Below, piece by piece: positions 1 to 9,214 of a stretch of DNA of 64,000 nucleotides. Location: the NCBI GenBank assembly GCA_947500755.1, contig CANMTO010000006.1:1-64000 (forward strand), read 5' to 3'. A program made the translations under genes and the position numbers. The notes under the pieces are model-generated. The model was not told the origin of the DNA. It made no database searches and saw only the letters and a list, made by a program, of their open reading frames with translations. Source of the DNA: Flavobacteriales bacterium (GTDB lineage Bacteria > Bacteroidota > Bacteroidia > Flavobacteriales_D > Crocinitomicaceae). Numbering within the stretch: the first letter of the stretch is position 1; every line of letters begins with the position of its first letter.

Positions 1-2568
1 AAAAATGGTTACAAAATATCGCCTCCGCTTTCATTCATCGATGAATTTTCCATTCAAGGGTATGCGATTTTTGCAGTAGGTGGTAATTATGTTGAGAACA
101 GTTATGGCAAAATCCCTGGAGCCAAATACGGAATTATTCATGAGAGCGGAAAAATCATCGTACCTGCGAGTTATGATTATCTTGAAGAAATATACACCGT
201 CGATTCTATATACATTTCCTCAATAAATGACCAATATGGCTTGCTTCATGAAAATGGAAAAACAATCATTGAGCCACAGTACACTGAACTATCCACGCTT
301 TATGATGCTGATTATATATTAAATGCGAAGCATAAAAACGGTGCTTACCAGCTCTTGGATTATACAGGGAACGTTTTAACTAAAACTTATCAGTTCATCA
401 CTTCTTCGACCAGTGGATTTATTGTACAGTCTGGTGGATACCAGGGCCTTCTCGACAAGAACTTCAAAGAATTATTCCCTACCATATATGAAGATGTTAC
501 AGAGCTAGAATCCGGGATTTTTCACATTACTGACAAATATCAGAAGCAATGGTTAATGGATATCGATGGGAAAAAACTCAGTGATAAATTTGATGACATC
601 GAGCAAGAATTCGATGACAATTACACCGCAGTTGGCTATAAGGTATCAACCAAAGGAAAGGATGGCTTTATTGATTTAAACTATAAATCAATCATCCCGG
701 CATCATATGTAGAATTAAGCAAAATAACCATGGGATGTAATGATTATATCTTCAGTTATACAGATAATAGTAATAAATACGGTCTGCTTGATAAATCTGG
801 GAAAAAACTTGGCAAAGCAATATATAGCAGCGTTAATAACAGCTCGTATTTTGGAAAATATATCCTTGTTGGCACAGAGAAGAAAGCCAAGAAACAACGT
901 AAAAAGAAATCAGATGACCTTTATTTCGAAGATGAATATAGCTATACACCTTCTACCTACGGATTGGTAGATTTAACTGGCAAAATGGTTTTGAAAGCGA
1001 TCTATGATGATTACAGCAATAGTTACGGAGAAACATCCTTGATTATATTGAAAAAAGGATCGAATTATGTTGCCCTTGATGCTAACCTAGCCCCAGTATT
1101 TAACAAAGACTTTTCTTACGTAGAATCCTTGGGAGACTTATATAAAGTACAACTTGGCGGGGTGGACAATGGCTACGGGACACCAGATGGTGGTGTATTT
1201 GGGCTTTACGATAAAAACGGTAAAGAAATAATTCCGGTTCAATATGAGGATATAACTCAAATTGGCTATGAAAGCACCAATGGGTATATCATAAAAAGAA
1301 ACGGTAAATACGGCATTTGCTCAGCCAACGGAAAAATACTCATGGAACCACAATACAGTGAGATGAACTGTGAGGGTGATTTATGCATTGTGAGTCGTTT
1401 CATTGAACAATCAGAACAAACTAAAATGGGCTTAATAAACCATAGTAGCTTAAAAGAAATTGTACCTACCATTTACGAACATATTGAATCGCTTTCCTAC
1501 GAGGGAGATTACCTCATAAAATCAAATAACAAGTTTGGTTTGATTTCTAAGACCGGACAGGTTATTCTTCCTGCTAATTATAACTTTTTAAAAGTAACGG
1601 ATCTTTACGATAACGATGAATGGATTTTGGCGAATGCCTACGGTGAAGTAACGCAAAGCTATTATGGCTCTGACGTTACCGGAGGTAATTGGGGTGTAAT
1701 TAATAAAAAAGGAGATACTATTTTACCATTTAAATTCAAAGAAATCTCTTTTGAAAACGACAGTATTGTCAACCTTCTTGATTACGATGGCAAGGCCTAT
1801 TTAATGAATATGGCAACACAGAGAATTCTTACCAATTCAGAAGCAAATTACTTAAGCAAAATTCAATATGATTATGAAAATCCAATCTTTATGATGGGTA
1901 AAGACGTAACACGCGGTGAATATGGCGATGCTACAGGAGGAACCTATGGCTTAGTCACTTCAAAAGGAGAAGAATTGGTATCTTTTAATTATTCTGAAAT
2001 CAAACTTGAAAACGAACACTTCATCGCCAATTCAATTGATTTCAATGGGTACGATCTGCTAAACAAAAACGGAGAAGTATTAATTCAACGTGCTACCACC
2101 ATCGACCCCTTAAGTGATAGCGTCTTTTTAGTGCAAATCAATGGAAAAGCATCGCTCTATAATGTGAATACTGGAAAGTACAGCCTAACATCCAACTATA
2201 CGGATTTCGCTACGCCTGAATACTATAACAATTGGGGTTCTGTGTCTATTGGAATCAAAAATGCATCTGATAAATGGGGCATTCTCAATAAGCAAGGTGA
2301 AATTATAATTGAACCACAATACTGCGATGTGATTTCCAGCAGTGACGCCTATATCATTGTTGCTAAATGTGGTGCTGTTGGTGCGGCATTCAAATATGGC
2401 GTAATTGATTTAATGAATAATATCGCCATTCCATTTGAATACGATTCCATAGAATCGCTTTACGGAGAAAGCTACGAATGTACAAAGGATGGAATGATTT
2501 ATACCATCAACCTTAACAATGAAATATTGTCAAAACGTAAGGTAACCGAAGAGGTAGAGAATAACTAG
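1..2568 (+). CDS. WG-repeat protein, 5' end outside the window
   Basis: The reading frame is open from base 1 and shows 855 codons before the stop. The N-terminus lies upstream of the window, and a TTG at 241 that could be taken as a start is internal. The protein is a long series of WG beta repeats (PF14903 type): blocks such as YGLLDKSGKKL, FGLYDKNGKEIIPVQYEDI, WGVINKKGDTILPFKFKEI and WGILNKQGEIIIEPQYCDV recur every 50-90 residues, at least ten in all. No enzymatic motif is visible. WG-repeat proteins are common in Bacteroidota and mostly uncharacterised; a surface or periplasmic role is likely but cannot be shown without the N-terminus. The C-terminus has no obvious T9SS domain. Confidence 0.85.
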   Translation, partial: KNGYKISPPLSFIDEFSIQGYAIFAVGGNYVENSYGKIPGAKYGIIHESGKIIVPASYDYLEEIYTVDSIYISSINDQYGLLHENGKTIIEPQYTELSTLYDADYILNAKHKNGAYQLLDYTGNVLTKTYQFITSSTSGFIVQSGGYQGLLDKNFKELFPTIYEDVTELESGIFHITDKYQKQWLMDIDGKKLSDKFDDIEQEFDDNYTAVGYKVSTKGKDGFIDLNYKSIIPASYVELSKITMGCNDYIFSYTDNSNKYGLLDKSGKKLGKAIYSSVNNSSYFGKYILVGTEKKAKKQRKKKSDDLYFEDEYSYTPSTYGLVDLTGKMVLKAIYDDYSNSYGETSLIILKKGSNYVALDANLAPVFNKDFSYVESLGDLYKVQLGGVDNGYGTPDGGVFGLYDKNGKEIIPVQYEDITQIGYESTNGYIIKRNGKYGICSANGKILMEPQYSEMNCEGDLCIVSRFIEQSEQTKMGLINHSSLKEIVPTIYEHIESLSYEGDYLIKSNNKFGLISKTGQVILPANYNFLKVTDLYDNDEWILANAYGEVTQSYYGSDVTGGNWGVINKKGDTILPFKFKEISFENDSIVNLLDYDGKAYLMNMATQRILTNSEANYLSKIQYDYENPIFMMGKDVTRGEYGDATGGTYGLVTSKGEELVSFNYSEIKLENEHFIANSIDFNGYDLLNKNGEVLIQRATTIDPLSDSVFLVQINGKASLYNVNTGKYSLTSNYTDFATPEYYNNWGSVSIGIKNASDKWGILNKQGEIIIEPQYCDVISSSDAYIIVAKCGAVGAAFKYGVIDLMNNIAIPFEYDSIESLYGESYECTKDGMIYTINLNNEILSKRKVTEEVENN

Positions 2569-2577
2569 AAAAATGAA

Positions 2578-3333
2578 TTACCAAAGGAACGGAAGGATGG
2601 CCTTACGTTCCTTTGGATACTCTTGAAACTTTTGCTTGTACCACGTATGGTGAGAAATGGCTCGAGGGACTACATTGGCAAAGGTCCATATCGCAAATAC
2701 CAATCCAGGTAAACTCCAAGTTAATATTCCAAAACCTACCCATTCAATGACTTCACCCAACAGATTAGGACATGATACCCATTTGAACAATCCTCCCTGC
2801 GGGATTTTATACCCAGTTTCTCCCGGTTTACGTAAGTTTATTAAAATAGCATCCGAATGCCAATTAATAACCATTCCTGTAAAAAACACAATCATCCCAA
2901 TTATAAATCGTGGATCCGTTAACCAATCCATTGTGTACGAAGCGAAATTTCCAAAATAATATCCCATGAAAAACCCATTCATGGTATTAAACAGCATAGC
3001 AGACACCATGATGATCACCGGCATTTTTTTACCATTTGTCTTGAGTCGTAAGGGGAAGACAATGGATCGATTAAAATAATGAAACACAAAGAGTCCGACC
3101 ATGATGCCGCTGACCACATTAAGCTGTTTTTTAGCATCCCATAAGAAATAGGCAAGGATTACTAACACAAATACCTCCATAATAAACCACCCCCAGCGGT
3201 TGTCGATCATTGGTCCCCAGCGTTCGTTCGAGTGCCTCCCATAGGGCGCTGTTTGTTTAAATAAATAGATAAAGGTGATAATTCCAATCGCTATCCATGC
3301 CCAAGAAATCCATTGAAAACACTGTTCAGTCAT
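2578..3333 (-). CDS. Steroid 5-alpha-reductase-like membrane protein
   Basis: This 251-residue polytopic membrane protein has five or six hydrophobic helices. The second half carries the signature of the 3-oxo-5-alpha-steroid 4-dehydrogenase C-terminal family (PF02544): NWHSDAIL near residue 160, GGLFKWVSCPNLLGEVIEW near 180-198, and a C-terminal block with RAISHHTWYKQKF followed by PKERKAILPFL. Known members use NADPH to reduce a C=C bond in steroids or polyprenyl/fatty acyl lipids; the substrate here is unknown. The start is 6 bp after the stop of the SDR gene on the same strand, so the two are probably one operon acting on a lipid. Confidence 0.85.
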   Translation of the reverse strand: MTEQCFQWISWAWIAIGIITFIYLFKQTAPYGRHSNERWGPMIDNRWGWFIMEVFVLVILAYFLWDAKKQLNVVSGIMVGLFVFHYFNRSIVFPLRLKTNGKKMPVIIMVSAMLFNTMNGFFMGYYFGNFASYTMDWLTDPRFIIGMIVFFTGMVINWHSDAILINLRKPGETGYKIPQGGLFKWVSCPNLLGEVIEWVGFGILTWSLPGLVFAIWTFANVVPRAISHHTWYKQKFQEYPKERKAILPFLW

Positions 3334-3339
3334 TTGCTG

Positions 3340-4320
3340 TTATTTTATGTACCCATTGACTTTAAACCAAGCAACTAAATCCGTGATGGTCTCATTAAAG
3401 GAACGTGGGTTATGATTTAATTCAAGTTTCGCCTTTTCGTGGCTAATCTTTGAGTTCCCATGGAGTAATATCTCGATGGATTCGTTGGTATAAAGCGGCG
3501 CTTTGCCTGTAATCAGAGATTGTAACTTAACAAACGGCAATCCCATTTGAACCAACCATACGGGGACATTGGCCACTCGGATTTTCTTTCCTTTTACCTC
3601 ACTCACAATAGCAACAATTTCCTTCATGGTATAATACTTACCCGACAACAGGTAATTCTCACCTACTCTACCCATGGTTAGTGCATTACAAATGGATGAA
3701 GCAACATCGCGAACATCCACCCAATCGTATCCTCCTGCAAACATGGCTGGAATCTTACCGAGATAAATATCTAGGATAGCTTTTCCTTGAAGCGATAATT
3801 TATTTTCGGGCTGACCAGTTACCGAGGTTGGATTTACAATTAATGCAGGCAATCCTTTGTCAACAAATTCCAATACCGTCAATTGTCCATCCCGTTTACT
3901 TTGATCGTAGGCAAAGGCCGTATCATCCACAAAGTTTCGTGTTTCATCTAACGTATCATTCTTAGGAAGTGGATCATAGGCATGAATCGATGAGATGTGC
4001 ACTACCCGTTGAATTTTTAAGTCGAGTGCGGTTTGCATGACATTACGCACCCCTTCCACATTTACCTTTCGTACATGCCCCCCTTGTCCCCCATTGATTG
4101 AAATTACGGCCGCAGAATGAATTAAGGCATCACACCCGGTTAGGAGTTGCTCGATGGAAGCACGGTCGTTCACATGTCCTTTTACATATTCAATGTTATT
4201 TTTAATGAAATAATCTACATCGTTAAATCCCAAGGCTCGAACTTGATGACCACGACGGGTTAACTCTTCAATGAGTGCCACACCAACGTGACCACTTGCT
4301 CCGGTAATTGCAACTTTCAT
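3340..4320 (-). CDS. NAD(P)-dependent epimerase/dehydratase (extended SDR)
   Basis: This 326-residue protein has an N-terminal Rossmann nucleotide-binding motif, ITGASGHVG (GxxGxxG), at residues 5-13. The catalytic YxxxK occurs in FAYDQSKRDG near residues 137-146, preceded by HISSIHAY, which supplies the active-site Ser. Length and spacing fit the extended SDR family, closest to dihydroflavonol-4-reductase/3-beta-HSD-like proteins. It is the first gene of a two-gene unit with the steroid-reductase-like gene 6 bp downstream, so a two-step reduction of a lipid or isoprenoid is a reasonable guess. The substrate cannot be read from sequence. Confidence 0.88.
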   Translation of the reverse strand: MKVAITGASGHVGVALIEELTRRGHQVRALGFNDVDYFIKNNIEYVKGHVNDRASIEQLLTGCDALIHSAAVISINGGQGGHVRKVNVEGVRNVMQTALDLKIQRVVHISSIHAYDPLPKNDTLDETRNFVDDTAFAYDQSKRDGQLTVLEFVDKGLPALIVNPTSVTGQPENKLSLQGKAILDIYLGKIPAMFAGGYDWVDVRDVASSICNALTMGRVGENYLLSGKYYTMKEIVAIVSEVKGKKIRVANVPVWLVQMGLPFVKLQSLITGKAPLYTNESIEILLHGNSKISHEKAKLELNHNPRSFNETITDLVAWFKVNGYIK

Positions 4321-4401
4321 GGTGTTAAAAATAAGTAAAGTTCGCTCAACAGACTTATCAAAAACAATGTTTACATAAATTCATACACAACAAATTCCTA
4401 C

Positions 4402-4409
4402 TAACTTTG
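4402..4409 (+). promoter_or_regulatory. -7 promoter box (TAACTTTG) for the DUF2130 gene
   Basis: A perfect match to the Bacteroidota -7 consensus TAnnTTTG, ending 14 nt before the ATG at 4424. No clear TTG -33 element was identified. Confidence 0.5.
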
Positions 4410-4423
4410 AAAAAACACAGAAT

Positions 4424-5695
4424 ATGAACGAAATTATTTGTCCAAACTGCAATAAAGCATTTAAAATAGATGAATCCGGCTATGTAGAATTACTAAAACA
4501 AGTCAGAACCCAACAATTCAATGAAGAAATTGAAAATCGCTTAAAACTGGCAGAGCAGGAAAAAGTGAATGCGGTTCAACTTACTGCTGTGCAAGTTGAA
4601 AACAAAATGAAAGACCAAATCGCTGAAAAAGAGCGACAACTCTTAACATCACAAGCAGAGATGCAACGAATTACAAATGAACTAAACCTGAAAATAGAAC
4701 AAGCGAAACTCGAACAGCAATTAACTGTAAGTGAAGCAGTAAAAGTCATGGAAAAGGAACGCGATGAGTTGCAAAATACACTTAACCAGAAACAACTTGA
4801 AACCCAATTGCTAGAAAAATCCTTACAAGAACAATTTCAATCAGCACTCAAAACCAAGGATGAAATCATCAAGTTAAAGGATGAAGAGATTGCCATGCGA
4901 AAGGATATGAAACTAAAACTCTCCACTAAAATGATTGGAGAAACCTTGGAACAACATTGCGAAAATGAATTCAATAAGTTACGTGCCACAGCATTTCGTA
5001 ATGCCTATTTTGAAAAAGACAACAACTCAAGTTCTGGAAGTAAAGGAGATTTCATTTACCGGGAAACTGATGATCTAGGCAATGAAATTATCAGTATCAT
5101 GTTCGAAATGAAAAATGAAGGAGATGAGACCGCCACAAAAAAACGCAATGAAGACTTTTTCAAGGAACTGGATAAAGACCGCTTAGAAAAAAAATGCGAA
5201 TTTGCTGTATTGGTAACGATGTTGGAGGCAGAAAGTGAATTATACAACACGGGAATAGTCGACGTTTCTTATAAATTCCCTAAAATGTATGTGGTACGGC
5301 CGCAGTTTTTTATTCCCATCATTACCTTATTGCGCAATGCGGCCTTAAATTCTATGAAATACAAAGCTGAATTAGCGCTTATGCGTAACCAAAATATAGA
5401 TATCGCCAATTTTGAAGATAAAATCAATGCGTTTAAAGAAGGCTTTGCGCGCAACTATGACATTGCGAGTAGAAAATTCCAAACAGCAATAGATGAAATC
5501 GATAAAACCATTGAACATCTTAAAAAAACTAAAGAAGCATTACTTTCCTCAGAAAACCAATTACGTCTTGCTAACAATAAAGCAGAGGACCTTAGCATCA
5601 AGCGATTGGTACATGGAAACCCTACGATGAAAGCGAAGTTTGATGGGCTGAATCCAAATAATTCAGAGCCTCATTTAAATGAATCTCAAGAGTAA
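4424..5695 (+). CDS. DUF2130 domain protein with zinc ribbon and coiled coil
   Basis: This 423-residue protein has three visible parts. Residues 1-15 carry CPNCNKAF, a short zinc-ribbon-like CxxC. Residues 20-165 are a long Glu/Lys/Gln-rich coiled coil. Residues 170-390 match the DUF2130 family, including [28 protein letters not shown] and a [15 protein letters not shown] strand/helix. The Asp in KGDF and the ExK in FEMKNE are arranged like a PD-(D/E)xK nuclease core, which is inference. The family has no well-defined role that I can name. The gene is transcribed alone, with its own -7 box at 4402. Confidence 0.8.
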   Translation: MNEIICPNCNKAFKIDESGYVELLKQVRTQQFNEEIENRLKLAEQEKVNAVQLTAVQVENKMKDQIAEKERQLLTSQAEMQRITNELNLKIEQAKLEQQLTVSEAVKVMEKERDELQNTLNQKQLETQLLEKSLQEQFQSALKTKDEIIKLKDEEIAMRKDMKLKLSTKMIGETLEQHCENEFNKLRATAFRNAYFEKDNNSSSGSKGDFIYRETDDLGNEIISIMFEMKNEGDETATKKRNEDFFKELDKDRLEKKCEFAVLVTMLEAESELYNTGIVDVSYKFPKMYVVRPQFFIPIITLLRNAALNSMKYKAELALMRNQNIDIANFEDKINAFKEGFARNYDIASRKFQTAIDEIDKTIEHLKKTKEALLSSENQLRLANNKAEDLSIKRLVHGNPTMKAKFDGLNPNNSEPHLNESQE

Positions 5696-5735
5696 GAGGA
5701 TACTAAACTCTAAGGCATAATAGAAACTATAAGAA

Positions 5736-6290
5736 TTAATTTCTAGTTATTTTTTGACGTTTTATTCGCATTTTCAAGATACGACCGGTCACTAACAAGA
5801 TGAATCCTATAATTATCATAAGGCCAATCATCCAAGTAACAACAGTCCGACCTAACTTTACCTCTGCAATAGATTGTTGTTCATTTAAAAAAGTTATTTT
5901 ATCTACCTTGATTCCAAAAATCCGAATGTCCCCATTGTGATTCGGTTTGTTTAGCTCTGTTTTAGGAATAAGAAGCTGAATTACATCTCCTTTTTTTACC
6001 TTTTTTATAAATTCTTTCATCCTAAATTCTGATTCTGCGTCACGCGCTATACGATAAGAGAATTTATTTTTATCAATTCTGAAACGTGTATGGTACTCGT
6101 AATCTCTTGATTCTATTCTTCCTCTAAATTCAAAATCGCGAAATTTACCATTAACCGCAACCAAATCATCCGTTGACTTAACCACTGTATAGTCATAGTT
6201 TCCATTAAAAAAATACATCCAATATAAAATTAAACCAACGGCGAATAATGCAAAACCAATCGTGAATAGATTATCAATGATTTTTTTCAT
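5736..6290 (-). CDS. Hypothetical two-TM membrane protein
   Basis: I do not recognise this 184-residue protein. It has a transmembrane helix at about residues 7-28, a soluble beta-rich, charged middle (30-145) and a second helix at about 150-172 followed by a basic tail. The middle contains repeated R/K/E-rich strands and KKGDVIQLLIPKTEL, recalling DUF3592-like proteins with two helices flanking an extracytoplasmic beta domain; that resemblance is weak. It stands alone and is convergent with the DUF2130 gene. Confidence 0.6.
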   Translation of the reverse strand: MKKIIDNLFTIGFALFAVGLILYWMYFFNGNYDYTVVKSTDDLVAVNGKFRDFEFRGRIESRDYEYHTRFRIDKNKFSYRIARDAESEFRMKEFIKKVKKGDVIQLLIPKTELNKPNHNGDIRIFGIKVDKITFLNEQQSIAEVKLGRTVVTWMIGLMIIIGFILLVTGRILKMRIKRQKITRN

Positions 6291-6512
6291 AACTTTTAAT
6301 TAATTCTTTAGACAGTTTTTAATAAAATATAACCTATTCCGGCCATGATTAAGTCGTCAAATATAATTAAGATTTATAATCTTTAAAAAATAACTTATAT
6401 AACGTAATGGCGTTATTTCTTTTAAATTTCATTAACTAACTGCCTTGAACTTACTCTAACTACCATTTTTCTAATTGCACTACAGACAAAGAACCCAAAA
6501 TACTTTCCGGAG

Positions 6513-6702
6513 TACGCTAGCGCGCGTTCCGTGTTGGGAGTTACATAACAAGCTAAAACCCAAAACTACTTCGTAGTTTATGTTTTTTGTTTTTAGTCGC
6601 TCAGGATTACGCTAGCGCGTGTTCCGCGTTGGGGGATACATAACAAGCTGAAACCCATAACTACTTCGTAGTTTATGTTTTTTGTTTTTAGTCGCTTGTC
6701 AA
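6513..6702. repeat. Two tandem ~95-bp direct repeats
   Basis: Two copies at about 6513-6607 and 6608-6702 share TACGCTAGCGCG, TACATAACAAGCT, a small palindrome AACTACTTCGTAGTT and a T-rich end with GTTTTTTGTTTTTAGTCGC. They differ at only a few bases. A separate perfect hairpin (GTCAAAAG-AA-CTTTTGAC) follows at about 6698-6715. No convincing ORF crosses the 654-base gap 6291-6944, which otherwise holds AT-rich DNA, these repeats, a terminator and a tRNA. Confidence 0.8.
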
Positions 6703-6728
6703 AAGAACTTTTGACCGCGTTAAAAACA

Positions 6729-6760
6729 AAAAACCCATTCCCTCAAGGGAATGGGTTTTT
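6729..6760 (-). terminator. Rho-independent terminator of tRNA-Arg
   Basis: A perfect 14-bp inverted repeat (AAAAACCCATTCCC / GGGAATGGGTTTTT) with a 4-base loop. On the minus strand it lies just after the tRNA 3' end and is followed by a T tract. Confidence 0.85.
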
Positions 6761-6765
6761 GCTTG

Positions 6766-6839
6766 TGACCTTGTCAGGATTCAAACCTGAAACCTCCTGA
6801 GCCGTAATCAGGTGCGCTATTCAATTGCGCCACAAGGCC
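6766..6839 (-). tRNA. tRNA-Arg (anticodon ACG)
   Basis: Read on the minus strand, the 74 bases fold as a complete cloverleaf. The acceptor stem is GGCCTTG/CAAGGTC with one G-U pair, the D stem GCGC/GCGC, the anticodon stem CCTGA/TCAGG with loop TTACGGC, the variable loop AGGTT and the T stem TCAGG/CCTGA with loop TTTGAAT. The anticodon ACG is expected to be edited to ICG and read CGN Arg codons. The discriminator base is A. CCA is not encoded and must be added by the nucleotidyltransferase. Confidence 0.95.
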
Positions 6840-6944
6840 GCTCGTTTTTCAACCCTGCAAAGATAGGACTTTCTTTGCTTTTAACAAATAGAGCCATTTA
6901 TAATCACTACTTTTATCGCATTCTTTTTTCGTTATATCAGTTAT

Positions 6945-7532
6945 ATGCGTTACAATCTCTCAGAAATTAATGACCTCATCCGTAATCGAAGAACGATCTA
7001 TCCGGAACAATTTAGCGAACGGAAAGTCCATAAAGAACAAGTAGAGCTTATCCTCCAAAATGCACAATGGGCCCCAACCCATGGCAATACGCAACCCTGG
7101 AGATTTCATGTATTTATGGAGGAAAGCCGTCAACGCTTAAGTCAATTTTTGGGGAAGACCTATCTTGAACTTACCCCGGTTGATAAACAAGTTGATGCGA
7201 AACTTGCGAAAATGCTGCGTAGACCGATGATTTCAAGTGTGGTTATCGCAGTTTCCATGAAGCGACAAATTGAAGAAAAGATTCTTGAAATCGAGGAAAT
7301 TGAGGCGGTGGCTTGTGCAATTCAAAACATGCACCTCACCTGCACGGCCTATGGCCTTGGAGGATTCTGGGCGACACCCAAATTAATTTATACGGAACAA
7401 ATGAACGCTTTTTTAGGAATTGATGAGAAAGACAAATGCCTTGGCTTATTTTACATTGGATACCCAGCCATCGATTGGCCTTCTTCACATCGCATTCCCC
7501 TAGAATATCATACCCAATGGATGCATGAATAA
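6945..7532 (+). CDS. Nitroreductase family protein
   Basis: This 195-residue protein shows the FMN-dependent nitroreductase fold: an N-terminal RNRRTIYPEQF segment that binds FMN phosphate, the WAPTHGNTQPWRFHVF block near residues 45-60, and GLGGFWATPKL near 136-146. Its length and the RR...APTHGNxQPWRF pattern are closest to the short YdjA-like subfamily. Such enzymes are NAD(P)H-dependent flavin reductases acting on nitro or quinone-like compounds; the physiological substrate is unknown. The last 8 bases overlap the start of the next gene, so the two are probably co-transcribed. Confidence 0.88.
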   Translation: MRYNLSEINDLIRNRRTIYPEQFSERKVHKEQVELILQNAQWAPTHGNTQPWRFHVFMEESRQRLSQFLGKTYLELTPVDKQVDAKLAKMLRRPMISSVVIAVSMKRQIEEKILEIEEIEAVACAIQNMHLTCTAYGLGGFWATPKLIYTEQMNAFLGIDEKDKCLGLFYIGYPAIDWPSSHRIPLEYHTQWMHE

Positions 7533-8271
7533 CAGCATAGTCTTTTGTTTTATCATGGGTTGGTTCCTCGGTTATGCCCAATTGGGAGACAACCGATTCC
7601 CCTCCTATTTTGGGCTGCAAGTTCGCGGCGTATTTCCAAGCGATTTCGTAAATAGTCCTTCCCTCACCTTGTCCAAAGAAGGGATGAAATCTACCATTTC
7701 TCAAACGCCTGGGTATTCATTTGGAGGGGTTGTACGGGTTGGATTAACCGAATTAATTTCCCTTGAAACGGGCATTAACTTTACTCAACGAAATTTCGCT
7801 ATTCAAGGATCCCTGGCTGACTCTGGTGTTTTCGTGAACAATACCTTAGGGTTCATTCAATACGATATCCCTATTAATGGATTAATCTACATTAAATTAG
7901 CCAAGAAATGGTATGCTAATGCATCCTTAGGCATTGTAGCAGGATTTAAACCCACAGACATTGCTACCATGAATAATATTAATGGATCACAGTTTTTCTA
8001 CCATACAGGCATTGTCAATAAAAAAGCTTCGCTGGACTTAAACGGAAATATCGGGTTTGAATTTCGCTCTAAAAAATCCGGTTTCTTTTACCTCGGAACT
8101 ACCGTACGGCTTCCTACAAAACCCCTCTTTGTATACATAGCTACGTATAGAAATCAAGGATATAAAGTCACACAATACGGTGATGTATCTGGGGCATACC
8201 TTGGGGTTGACCTGCGCTACTTTTTCAAAAATGTACGAGCGATTCGGGAAGAGAAAAAACCCATCGAATAA
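7525..8271 (+). CDS. Outer-membrane beta-barrel protein
   Basis: This 248-residue protein starts with a hydrophobic signal peptide ending near YAQ (residues 17-19). The rest is a series of short amphipathic strands (for example GYSFGGVVRVGL, LISLETGINFTQR, WYANASLGIVAGF, SGFFYLGTTVRL) ending with YLGVDLRYFFKN, as in PorT/OmpA-like eight-stranded barrels. The final aromatic strand is followed by a short charged tail. It overlaps the nitroreductase by 8 bp. A lipid-facing barrel with no known ligand is the best description. Confidence 0.7.
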   Translation: MNNSIVFCFIMGWFLGYAQLGDNRFPSYFGLQVRGVFPSDFVNSPSLTLSKEGMKSTISQTPGYSFGGVVRVGLTELISLETGINFTQRNFAIQGSLADSGVFVNNTLGFIQYDIPINGLIYIKLAKKWYANASLGIVAGFKPTDIATMNNINGSQFFYHTGIVNKKASLDLNGNIGFEFRSKKSGFFYLGTTVRLPTKPLFVYIATYRNQGYKVTQYGDVSGAYLGVDLRYFFKNVRAIREEKKPIE

Positions 8272-8272
8272 C

Positions 8273-9214
8273 TTAGGGCTGACAAATCACGGTATCGAGA
8301 TAGGTTGAATAGCCAACCCAGACGCCAAGCGCACCTCCTTCAATATTGGAAGGCACATTAATCGGTGTAGCAAATGGACTCCCCGAAGAAAATACTTGAT
8401 TGATCTTCTTTTCGAAAAAATTATATTCCTTCTTACCCATTCTTGATAAGCGCATTAACACCGTGTCTCCTTGTTTGTAATACCCCCGCTCATTCTCAGC
8501 ATAGGTGGAATCATTAAAAGACAAGGGATTATAAATAGTGAATTCAAACGCTAAGCCATTGAAGAACGCATCGTTAAAATAGGGATTAAACGGTTTTGTA
8601 AACATCGGGTCACTGACCTTTTTCATTTCCCACATGAAATTATCAGAGGTGGAAGCATTGTCCGTCATAAAACTGTATAAATAGCCAATCGAGCTTGAAT
8701 TTGCTTCAGGTTTCCAAGTTAAATAATCCAAAACAACCGGCGGATAAATCGTGGTAGTAGAGGTATAGGTTTTACCATCATGGTTAATCGTAAGGGTATA
8801 TGTTTTACCAACCTGACCAAACATCGTAGGGTCAAATGAGGTATACACACAAAGTGGAGAAGGCAGTTGCTGCAGTTCTTGAATACTCATTCCAAACAGC
8901 GCCTCAGCATACGCTTCGGTTCCAGGAGGTAAATCATCCGTGCAGATTTTACTTAAGGTAACCGTATTCGTGCCATCCGAAACTGTTACCACGGCATCGC
9001 CAACAAAACTTCCAAGATAGGCGTTGATATCCGTTGGCGCATAAATATTCTGTGATTTTGATAGTAAGATTATGGGAGGCTCTCCTTCCCGAATACTACC
9101 GTCAACCACCAACTGCTCCTTATATCCCGGGATATCTATTTTTACTTCCTTGGTACAGGAAGAAAACAAAAGAACGAACGATGCTATCGCTGCGCTTAAA
9201 ATTCGAAATTCCAT
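8273..9214 (-). CDS. DUF4249 lipoprotein, TonB-receptor partner
   Basis: This 313-residue protein has a lipoprotein signal peptide with lipobox LLFSSC near residue 20. The body matches DUF4249 proteins: EQLVVDGSIREGEPPIILLSKS near 34-54, VVTVSDGTNTVTL near 75-90, a Gly-rich GKTYTLTINHDGKTY strand pair, and a C-terminal GGALGVWVGYS motif. DUF4249 lipoproteins are typically encoded beside a TonB-dependent receptor, and here the start lies within the last 19 bases of the upstream receptor gene. Together they probably form an outer-membrane uptake complex analogous to SusCD, with unknown ligand. Confidence 0.85.
   Translation of the reverse strand: MEFRILSAAIASFVLLFSSCTKEVKIDIPGYKEQLVVDGSIREGEPPIILLSKSQNIYAPTDINAYLGSFVGDAVVTVSDGTNTVTLSKICTDDLPPGTEAYAEALFGMSIQELQQLPSPLCVYTSFDPTMFGQVGKTYTLTINHDGKTYTSTTTIYPPVVLDYLTWKPEANSSSIGYLYSFMTDNASTSDNFMWEMKKVSDPMFTKPFNPYFNDAFFNGLAFEFTIYNPLSFNDSTYAENERGYYKQGDTVLMRLSRMGKKEYNFFEKKINQVFSSGSPFATPINVPSNIEGGALGVWVGYSTYLDTVICQP

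Noticed and set aside
241-2568. TTG at 241 as the start of the WG-repeat gene
   Set aside because: The frame has no stop from base 1 and the residues before 241 continue the WG-repeat pattern, so the gene begins outside the window.
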